In this document: one piece after another, positions 1-5,063 of the stretch
Layout: each line of letters starts with the position of its first letter
How positions within the stretch are numbered: the stretch's first letter is position 1
Source: Bacteroidota bacterium
Lineage (GTDB): Bacteria; Bacteroidota; Bacteroidia; Bacteroidales; PXBB01
Length of the DNA: 5,063 nt
Reading direction: 5' to 3'
Assembly (NCBI GenBank): GCA_022708385.1
Contig: JAKIYU010000204.1
Coordinates: 1 to 5,063, forward strand
Program-made: the position numbers and the translations under genes
Notes under the pieces: generated by a model
The model's input: the letters and a program-made list of their open reading frames with translations, nothing else
What the model was told of the DNA's origin: nothing
Database searches by the model: none

Positions 1-1
1 A

Positions 2-2809
2 GTAGAAACCTATTTAATGAACAAATATGCGCCCCCTGTCTATCTGGGGCAGGATATTTACATGCAGGGCTTTTGCGATACTGTATTAAGCGTGCCAGAT
101 TATTATACTTCCTATACATGGTCGGGCGGGGGCAGCAGCACAAACACCAAAACCGTAAACAGCAGCGGGCAGTACAGCATAACGGTTACTGATATTTTCG
201 GGCGCACAAGTTCCGACACCATCCAGGTGTTTTTTCCCAATTATCAGATAAACGACACCCTGATTTGCTATGGGGATACAATAAACAAATCTCTCGGCTT
301 AACAGGAGCTTTTACCTACCTATGGAGCACAAACGACACCTCCCCCTCCATAAATATCAGCCAGGCCGGCACCTACTTACTTACGGTAACCAGCAGTCCC
401 GGCTGCTTCAGAACAGATACCTTTCAGGTAGCGGTGGACAGTTTGGAGTATTTCCTGAGCCTAGGCTCATACGCTTCCTTATGTATAGGCAACGAAATTT
501 ATGCCCAACATGGCAGCTCTTATATTTCTGAATATTTATGGAGCCCCGGTGGCGAAAACACACCCGGCATTATTATCACACATCCGGGATGGTATGTATT
601 GCATGCTACAAGTGCCCATCAGTGTGTAGCTTATGACTCTCTCTATGCCATGGCACAAGATACAGCGCCTGTTATTAACTTTTCTGTAGCGGGTTCGTGT
701 TTAAACGACAGCATTTTTTTTACGGACCTCTCTCAATCTGCAACACCAATAAATGATTGGCAATGGGATTTGGGGAATATGTATGGTTCTATTTTACAAA
801 ATCCGGCATTTAAATTTGATACAGCAGGCATTTATGTTTTGACATTTACGGTGGGCAATAATGCCTTATGCTATAAAGATACACTTGCTTTTGTTGAAAT
901 AAAGCCGGCGCCCCGGGCCGAATTTATGTATTATCCTGCCTGTATCGGACATGAAACTGTTTTTATTGATAATTCCTATATTCCTCAGGGTTATGATCTG
1001 ATATCCCGCCAATGGTTTATCAATGGTTTACCTGAAAGCAATGCGCCTTTTCTTTATCATACTTTTAATGCCATGGGCACTTACGTAATTGGCTTAATGA
1101 TACAGATTAATACTTTATGCAGCGACTATAAAGAAGTTGTTGTGAATATACAGGACAATTACCCGCCCCCTCAGGCTTTTTCTTTGGCAAGCCCTCCCAA
1201 CAACACAACCTTATATACTGAGCCATGGGAATTTGTGTGGAACAACGCTACAGGCGCTGTAAAATACAAACTTACCATAGCTTCCGACAGCAACTTCAAT
1301 AATATTGAATACCGGTCAGATTTTATATACAGCAATCCCAATTTACAATTTACAATTCACAATTTACAATTTTCAACTTTTTATCATAAATTATATTGGC
1401 ACGTAACAGCCTACAACCCCTGCAACGACTCCACCACTTCTATCATCCGATATTTTTACCCCTTTACACCCCTGCAAATCCCTAATATGCAGCTTTGGCT
1501 CGCTGCAGATACAGGTATTGTACAAACCAATAACAAAGTAACCCAATGGAGCGATATGAGCGCCAATGCTTTTAATGCCCTTCAAACTGACACATCAAAA
1601 TGTCCTAAAGTAATAAACAATACTCTTGGTAAAAAACCTGTTCTACGCTTTGATGGCATTAACGACTATTTACAATCGATATTCGGACAAACCTTTGCCC
1701 AACCCAATACTGTTTTTACACTATGGAAAATTAGCGGAAGCACTATTGGAAATCAATATTGTTATGGAGGTCTTTCAGACCCCACAAGATGCCAACTAGC
1801 TTTTATTCCGTCATTAAATTTTTTAAGTATTAATACTGGCGCGGCTCTTAATTATTCTAAAACAATCCCTTTTAACTATCAAATTAACTCTGCCATATAT
1901 AATGGTTCAAATGGAAGAAATTATGAAAATGGTGTATTAAAGGCAAGCGGTTATATTGGGACAAATAGTATATTTGGTTTTAATATTGGAAGTAGTTATG
2001 GAGGGATTAACAATTTAGACGGCGACATCGCTGAAATCATTTTCTACGACACCCTCCTTACCGACACCCAACGCATCATGGTTGAGCGTTACCTCATGGA
2101 TAAATACCAGCATCCCGTGTGTCTGGGGCCGGATATTTATATGGAGAATACGATATGCGATACTGCTTTGTATGCGGGTAATGGCTATGCCCATTATCAC
2201 TGGTCAACCGGCGATACAACCGCCTCAATTATCGTTACTACATCCGGTACTTATTCGGTAAGTGTTACCGACATCTTCGGGCGTAACAGTTCCGATTCGG
2301 TTATTGTAACCAAACCCTCTTTTAATGTACCCGACACAACCATTTGTTTTGGCACAACACTTTCACTCAATCCGGGTGGAAATGCATCCTATGATTATTT
2401 ATGGAATACGGGAGATACCACACAATATGCTGACCTGACAAATACTGGAAGCTATTGGGTAAAAATTGGTGACAGCTTTGGCTGCCAGAAGCAATTTAAT
2501 TTCAATCTATATGTTGATAATTATCAAAATTACGCCACCCTAGGTGTGGACAAAAGTATATGCAGCGGTGCACCACTCGGGCTTTACATGGGTGAATCGG
2601 AAACTGTAAATTATTTGTGGAATACAGGCGATACCACCAGCACCATAATAATTACAACGCCTGGTGAATACATATTACAGGCATGGAATTTCAGAGGATG
2701 CCGGATGGACGACACTATAAACATATCTCTTAACGGATTTATACCTGATGCCAACTTCATAGCCGACTCGGTATGCGTGGGCGCCTTGATGCACTTTACT
2801 AACCTATGA
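2..2809 (+). CDS. Giant modular surface adhesin-like protein, upstream part (5' end outside window, ends at frameshift)
   Basis: This is the central part of a secreted multidomain surface protein, probably for adhesion or binding of carbohydrate or protein; the ligand is not readable. The frame is open to the window edge. The ATG at 17 is not the start: the residues around it (VETYLMNKY, 2-28) match the end of the internal LamG domain (VERYLMDKY, about 2084-2110), so translation begins upstream. Domains by base position: LamG tail to 28; Ig-like repeats 29-235, 236-438 and 439-664; PKD 665-904 and 905-1151; Fn3-like 1152-1471, with a YWHVTAYN core; LamG-like 1484-2110; Ig-like 2111-2317, 2318-2518 and 2519-2737; then the beginning of a PKD domain. 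The Ig repeats carry WSTGDTT or WNTGDTT, G-T/S-Y and often paired cysteines, as in extracellular Bacteroidota repeats. The stop at 2807-2809 falls inside the PKD domain, and homology continues in another frame. No signal peptide is visible because the N-terminus is missing. Domain names come from pattern recognition, without a profile search. Confidence 0.88.
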   Translation, partial: VETYLMNKYAPPVYLGQDIYMQGFCDTVLSVPDYYTSYTWSGGGSSTNTKTVNSSGQYSITVTDIFGRTSSDTIQVFFPNYQINDTLICYGDTINKSLGLTGAFTYLWSTNDTSPSINISQAGTYLLTVTSSPGCFRTDTFQVAVDSLEYFLSLGSYASLCIGNEIYAQHGSSYISEYLWSPGGENTPGIIITHPGWYVLHATSAHQCVAYDSLYAMAQDTAPVINFSVAGSCLNDSIFFTDLSQSATPINDWQWDLGNMYGSILQNPAFKFDTAGIYVLTFTVGNNALCYKDTLAFVEIKPAPRAEFMYYPACIGHETVFIDNSYIPQGYDLISRQWFINGLPESNAPFLYHTFNAMGTYVIGLMIQINTLCSDYKEVVVNIQDNYPPPQAFSLASPPNNTTLYTEPWEFVWNNATGAVKYKLTIASDSNFNNIEYRSDFIYSNPNLQFTIHNLQFSTFYHKLYWHVTAYNPCNDSTTSIIRYFYPFTPLQIPNMQLWLAADTGIVQTNNKVTQWSDMSANAFNALQTDTSKCPKVINNTLGKKPVLRFDGINDYLQSIFGQTFAQPNTVFTLWKISGSTIGNQYCYGGLSDPTRCQLAFIPSLNFLSINTGAALNYSKTIPFNYQINSAIYNGSNGRNYENGVLKASGYIGTNSIFGFNIGSSYGGINNLDGDIAEIIFYDTLLTDTQRIMVERYLMDKYQHPVCLGPDIYMENTICDTALYAGNGYAHYHWSTGDTTASIIVTTSGTYSVSVTDIFGRNSSDSVIVTKPSFNVPDTTICFGTTLSLNPGGNASYDYLWNTGDTTQYADLTNTGSYWVKIGDSFGCQKQFNFNLYVDNYQNYATLGVDKSICSGAPLGLYMGESETVNYLWNTGDTTSTIIITTPGEYILQAWNFRGCRMDDTINISLNGFIPDANFIADSVCVGALMHFTNL
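29..664 (+). repeat. First set of three Ig-like repeats (copy 1 of module header)
   Basis: Three protein repeats of about 67-75 residues follow the LamG tail. The first begins PPVYLGQDIYM and ends with the VTDIFGR...SSD block. The second has an ICYGD start, a WSTNDT core and GCFRTD end. The third has LCIGNE, a WSPGGE core and a CVAYDS end. The same order recurs at 2111-2737. Nucleotide similarity to the second copy is highest around 44-65 and 190-215. The domains are likely beta-sandwich spacers, some with a disulfide. Confidence 0.75.
1339..1380 (+). repeat. Six tandem heptamers (CAATTTA type) inside the Fn3-like coding part
   Basis: Six 7-bp units follow without a gap: CAATTTA, CAATTTA, CAATTCA, CAATTTA, CAATTTT, CAACTTT. 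The last is degenerate. The array is 42 bp, a multiple of three, so it keeps the reading frame, and because three heptamers make seven codons it is read as a seven-residue repeat, NLQFTIH followed by NLQFSTF. It lies just before the YWHVTAYN strand of the Fn3-like domain. Confidence 0.85.
1484..2110 (+). other. LamG/concanavalin-like lectin domain within the adhesin
   Basis: The segment begins with MQLWLAADTG, continues with VTQWSDMSANAFNALQ and PVLRFDGINDYLQ, and ends with GDIAEIIFYD, TDTQRIMVERYL and DKY. This is the usual pattern of the LamG-like jelly-roll domains found in Bacteroidota secreted proteins, where they are thought to bind glycans or proteins. At about 209 residues it has full length for such a domain. 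Its middle (about 1801-1990) is unusually AT-rich at about 27% G+C by hand count, while its beginning and end resemble the rest of the gene. The ligand cannot be read from the sequence. Confidence 0.72.
2111..2737 (+). repeat. Second set of three Ig-like repeats (copy 2 of module header)
   Basis: This set matches the one at 29-664 repeat by repeat. The block CLGPDIYM here corresponds to YLGQDIYM there; the equivalent CTG codons are at 2123 and 44, exactly 2,079 bp or 693 codons apart. The three cores are WSTGDTT, WNTGDTT and WNTGDTT, better conserved than in the first set. After this set come five PKD domains instead of two, so the modules are not exact copies. Confidence 0.75.
2790..2809 (+). 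other. Frameshift junction splitting the adhesin gene
   Basis: The upstream frame ends with HFTN-L and TGA at 2807. The downstream frame is closed by a TGA at 2787 and open from 2790, so the change of frame must lie between 2790 and 2806. On both sides the protein is one PKD domain: DSVCVGALMHFTN before and YDPVTTYYWDFGN after. One extra base (for example one C of the CC at 2803-2804) or loss of two or five bases explains it. There is no long homopolymer here. It may be a true mutation, a sequencing or assembly error, or less likely recoding. Confidence 0.85.
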
Positions 2810-4535
2810 CCCTGTCACAACCTATTACTGGGATTTCGGCAATTTCAGTGTTTCAACTCAACAGAATCCTCTTAAAGCTTTCACTACTTCCGGCATTCAC
2901 AACGTGACACTTCTGGTGCGCACACAAGCCCTATGTGTTGATACCATCACCAAATCCGTTTTGGTTTACGACAAACCCGCCATATTCTTTACGCCTAACA
3001 ACGGTTGCAAAGGCGTTGAAATTCTTTTCAAGGACTTTTCTACATGCACCTATGGAACACCGGCTTCGTGGCAATGGAAATTCGGCGATGGCGGTACAGC
3101 TAATACGCAAAACCCCTCCTATACTTATTCATCCGAAGGAACATATGAAGTAACACTAATTACCTCAACCTCGCACAACTGCACCGACTCAGCCAAACGC
3201 ATTATTAACATCAAACTCGGACCTGAAGTGGATTTTGAATACGGCAAGGCTTGTGATGGTGAAGAAGTGCAGTTTACCAACAAAACCTTTACCTATCCCT
3301 GGGCACAAATTATTGAACGCCTCTGGGATTTTGGCGACACAAATACATCTACGCTAATTAACCCGACTCATATTTACACCAATGGTGCCGGCATCTACGA
3401 TGTAACGCTTACGGTAAAATCTATTAACGGCTGTATTGTTCCTTTAACCAAACAAATAAAGGTCAATGCCATACCCAATGCCAATTACATTTCAGGTAAT
3501 GCTTGTGCCAAAGTGCCATTCCAGTTTTTCGATATCAGCAGTGTGGACAACGACTCGATTGTTCATTGGTTGTGGAATTTCGGCAATCAAGGTAGCGACA
3601 CTATAAAGAATCCATTGTTCACATTTATGAATCCGGGCGCCTATACTGTCAACCTTGAAGTTACGTCTTCGGCAGGATGCAGCAATTATATATTTTACGA
3701 CATGGAGGTCTATCCTTCGCCTACTGCATCATTTACATTAACACCCCGCTTTGGTATAGCGCCTCTTACAGTGCAGTTCAACAACACCTCAACAGGCGCC
3801 AACGCAGCCTTGTGGTATTTTGGCGACAACAGCATGCCCAGCACTTATTTAAATCCCGTCCACACTTACATGCAAAATGGCATTTATACCGTTCAACTCA
3901 TTGCTACAAACAGCCTGGGGTGCCAAAACTCAGCCTACGACATGGTTAATGTTATACCAACCATACTCGACATTGCAGTGAAAGATGTTGATGTTAACAT
4001 TAAAGATAACTATGTAGTGGTAACAGTATTGCTCGAAAATTTGGGCACCAGACCTGTTGACAGGCTCGACCTCAAAGCCACAAGCTCCAACGGCATGATT
4101 TTCAGAGAGCAATGGCAGGGCGATATTCAACCCGGCGATACTGTATCTTACACCTTCAATGCCCAGTTTATGCTCAGCGACCAACCCCTCGATTATGTTT
4201 GCGTAGAAGCCATTACCAAAGAAATTGAAAATGATATAGATATGGCTAATAACCAATTCTGCGAAGCTGTTACCGAAGAATTTACCGCCATCAACACTTT
4301 TCCCAATCCTGCTATCAATGAAGTTCAAATAAACATCATCATTCCTGCTGAAAACGATGTCACTCTCGAAATATTCGATGCCCAGGGCAACCGGATAGCC
4401 ACACTTTACGACGGGGTTTTGCCCAAGGGTTTATCTCAATTTAAGGTAAACATTGAAGGTTTGCGCAAGGGCATGTATTCTTATGTGGTAAGATACAACG
4501 ATAAAACCCTTATGAAAAAATTCATTAAAATGTAA
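2805..4535 (+). CDS. Giant modular surface adhesin-like protein, downstream part with PKD repeats and T9SS sorting domain
   Basis: This is the C-terminal part of the same surface protein, in the +1 frame relative to the upstream part. The frame is open from 2790 and contains no ATG near its beginning; a GTG at 2904 could be called as start, but it lies in the middle of a PKD domain whose YYWDFGN core is encoded before it (2823-2843), so it is very likely not a true start. Domains: rest of the broken PKD to about 2970; four further PKD domains at about 2970-3213, 3214-3468, 3469-3714 and 3715-3960, with cores WKFGDG, WDFGD, WNFGN and WYFGD and the usual G-x-Y-x-V second motif; a CARDB-like beta domain at about 3961-4270; and a C-terminal sorting domain to the stop. 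PKD domains are rigid spacers or binding modules on exported proteins. The product would be exported by the T9SS and attached to the outer membrane or released. Without its N-terminal part and signal peptide this piece alone would not be exported. Confidence 0.85.
   Translation, partial: YDPVTTYYWDFGNFSVSTQQNPLKAFTTSGIHNVTLLVRTQALCVDTITKSVLVYDKPAIFFTPNNGCKGVEILFKDFSTCTYGTPASWQWKFGDGGTANTQNPSYTYSSEGTYEVTLITSTSHNCTDSAKRIINIKLGPEVDFEYGKACDGEEVQFTNKTFTYPWAQIIERLWDFGDTNTSTLINPTHIYTNGAGIYDVTLTVKSINGCIVPLTKQIKVNAIPNANYISGNACAKVPFQFFDISSVDNDSIVHWLWNFGNQGSDTIKNPLFTFMNPGAYTVNLEVTSSAGCSNYIFYDMEVYPSPTASFTLTPRFGIAPLTVQFNNTSTGANAALWYFGDNSMPSTYLNPVHTYMQNGIYTVQLIATNSLGCQNSAYDMVNVIPTILDIAVKDVDVNIKDNYVVVTVLLENLGTRPVDRLDLKATSSNGMIFREQWQGDIQPGDTVSYTFNAQFMLSDQPLDYVCVEAITKEIENDIDMANNQFCEAVTEEFTAINTFPNPAINEVQINIIIPAENDVTLEIFDAQGNRIATLYDGVLPKGLSQFKVNIEGLRKGMYSYVVRYNDKTLMKKFIKM
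3961..4270 (+). other. CARDB-like beta domain before the sorting signal
   Basis: After the last PKD domain the protein changes to a pattern of DIAVKDVDVNI, VVVTVLLENLGTRPVD, a stretch with DIQPGDTVSYTF, and a final block with DMANNQFCEAV. Conserved N-x-G after a run of beta residues, a middle GD and a late NN match the CARDB-type adhesion domain, where 'vtv.v.N.Gt.pv' and 'E.d..NN' are typical. The identification is by eye only. It probably serves as the stalk between the PKD array and the sorting domain. Confidence 0.55.
4281..4535 (+). other. T9SS type A C-terminal sorting domain
   Basis: The last roughly 85 residues show the ordered hallmarks of the Por secretion tail: FPNPA (4299-4313), a hydrophobic strand with VTLEIFDAQGNRI, a turn with LPKGLSQFKV, then GLRKGMYSYVVRY and the basic end KKFIKM. 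In known T9SS cargo this domain directs passage across the outer membrane and is removed when the protein is attached to the surface. It assigns the gene to Bacteroidota and shows the downstream frame is under coding constraint to its end. Confidence 0.92.
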
Positions 4536-4543
4536 ACATTTCG

Positions 4544-4828
4544 ATGAATACCCCTGAAGTTAAAGCATACATCCGGCAACGGGCTTACTTATTCTGGCAT
4601 ATCCCCGACAATAAAAAAGAAGATATCAGCCATGAACTGCTCGTTGAAACCATATTGAATTATGGCAACTTAGACGATGTCAGGAATCTATTTTCAGTAT
4701 TGAGCTTAGATTATGTAGCTTCAATTTTTATGAATCTGAAAGGAAGAAAGAAGTTTAATTATTACCCTGAAATTTATAATTTTTTTAAGTTATACTTCGA
4801 AAAACATGCACAAAGAAATACTCAGTAA
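4544..4828 (+). CDS. Small DUF6922-like protein, probable antitoxin or partner of the downstream nucleotidyltransferase
   Basis: The gene encodes 94 residues with no signal peptide or membrane segment, so it is cytoplasmic. The N-terminal half has YLFWHI (residues 15-20), an acidic and basic linker, and LLVETILNYGNLDDVRNL (32-49). This resembles the short proteins (LFW-D ... ER-L-GNL-DW pattern) found directly before AbiEii-like toxin genes in many Bacteroidota. The C-terminal half, with NYYPEIYNFFKLYF (72-85), fits the same type. I see no winged-helix DNA-binding motif of the AbiEi type. The ATG at 4544 is 8 bp after the adhesin stop, and no Shine-Dalgarno sequence is visible, as is usual in this phylum. 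The end overlaps the next gene by 23 bp, which suggests coupled translation. Antitoxin function is inferred from position and family resemblance only. Confidence 0.75.
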   Translation: MNTPEVKAYIRQRAYLFWHIPDNKKEDISHELLVETILNYGNLDDVRNLFSVLSLDYVASIFMNLKGRKKFNYYPEIYNFFKLYFEKHAQRNTQ

Positions 4829-5063
4829 TGAACAATTAAATCTATTATCTCTTGTAAAAAGTTTTAAAAAAGATTTTATACTTGTTGGTGGAACTGCCAT
4901 TGCACTTCACTTAGGACACAGACGTTCTATAGACTTTGATTTGTTTACTTTTAAAAAAATTAAACGAAAAGTAATTATTAATACAATACAAAACTTTACA
5001 AAAGCATATATAATTACCAGAAATGTTGAGGAGCAAGTAAATGTTATTATAAATGATGTAAAA
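4806..5063 (+). CDS. AbiEii/AbiGii-type nucleotidyltransferase toxin, N-terminal part (cut by window end)
   Basis: The first 86 codons are open to the window edge. The start MHKEILSNEQ is followed by ILVGGTAIALHLGHRRSIDF (residues 25-44) and DLF. The GGT at 28-30 and the pair D43 and D45 are the nucleotide- and metal-binding motif of the DNA polymerase beta-like nucleotidyltransferase fold in the AbiEii/AbiGii toxin family. Family members transfer nucleotides to targets such as tRNA and act as toxins or abortive phage defence; the substrate of this one is unknown. The ATG at 4806 is the only Met codon in frame before the motif and gives a normal distance to it. It lies within the preceding gene (23 bp overlap). 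The gene is AT-rich, about 27% G+C from 4861 to 5040. The rest of the usual length lies beyond the window. It is too short for a judgement on intactness. Confidence 0.87.
   Translation, partial: MHKEILSNEQLNLLSLVKSFKKDFILVGGTAIALHLGHRRSIDFDLFTFKKIKRKVIINTIQNFTKAYIITRNVEEQVNVIINDVK

Noticed and set aside
17..19. ATG at 17 as the true start of the adhesin
   Set aside because: The surrounding residues match the internal LamG end at about 2084-2110, the frame is open to the edge, and no signal peptide follows.
1339..1380. CRISPR-like or origin-type iteron array
   Set aside because: Units are 7 bp with no spacers, and the array is in frame within a coding domain; nothing nearby suggests replication or cas genes.
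2801..2810. Programmed +1 frameshift: the sequence CTA TGA C resembles the CTT TGA C site of prfB, and the needed shift is +1
   Set aside because: A Leu tRNA slipping from CTA to TAT would pair badly, no AGGGGG-like stimulator lies upstream, and recoding is not known for such surface proteins. A mutation or sequence error is simpler.
3930..4328. Open frame of 132 codons on the minus strand
   Set aside because: It lies opposite the last PKD and CARDB-like domains, whose protein motifs are clear; its translation shows no recognisable pattern. The other reverse frames at 1391-1585 and 2015-2200 were dropped for the same reason.
2904..4535. Separate gene beginning with GTG at 2904
   Set aside because: The PKD core YYWDFGN and the following residues are encoded in the same frame before 2904, so the GTG is an internal Val codon of a domain that continues from the upstream frame.
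4536..4543. Terminator or promoter between adhesin and the small gene
   Set aside because: Only 8 bp are present and no hairpin with a T-run is visible; the TTTG / TAnnTTTG type of Bacteroidota promoter was not found in a convincing form just upstream.

Overview
The window looks like a piece of a Bacteroidota chromosome. The main evidence is a very long cell-surface protein made of Ig-like, PKD, Fn3-like and LamG-like modules that ends in a type IX secretion (T9SS) C-terminal sorting domain, a system known only from that phylum. The lack of clear Shine-Dalgarno sequences before the small genes fits the same phylum. All genes are on the + strand and no stretch over 300 bases lacks coding sequence.

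Positions 2-4535 hold one giant adhesin-like gene whose start lies before the window. It is split by a frameshift that must fall between 2790 and 2806. In order it encodes: the last residues of an upstream LamG-like domain, three Ig-like repeats, two PKD domains, an Fn3-like domain, a complete LamG-like domain, three more Ig-like repeats, a PKD domain broken by the frameshift, four intact PKD domains, a CARDB-like domain and the T9SS sorting domain. The end of the LamG and the following Ig repeat occur twice, 2,079 bp apart, so the gene grew by duplication of a large module. The Fn3-like part contains a run of six heptamers (CAATTTA type) read as protein.

Only 8 bp after the adhesin stop lies a small gene (4544-4828) resembling the short partner protein often found beside Bacteroidota nucleotidyltransferase toxins. 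It overlaps by 23 bp the start of an AbiEii/AbiGii-type nucleotidyltransferase gene (4806 to beyond the window end). Together they look like a translationally coupled toxin-antitoxin or phage-defence pair. The sampled part of this pair is about 27% G+C, against about 47-49% in sampled parts of the adhesin, which suggests separate origin. No terminator is visible between adhesin and pair.

I see no RNA genes, insertion sequences, CRISPR array or recognisable promoter. The window is mostly an ordinary Bacteroidota surface-protein locus. The points most worth checking are the frameshift, the coding heptamer array and the TA-like pair fused close to the adhesin end.
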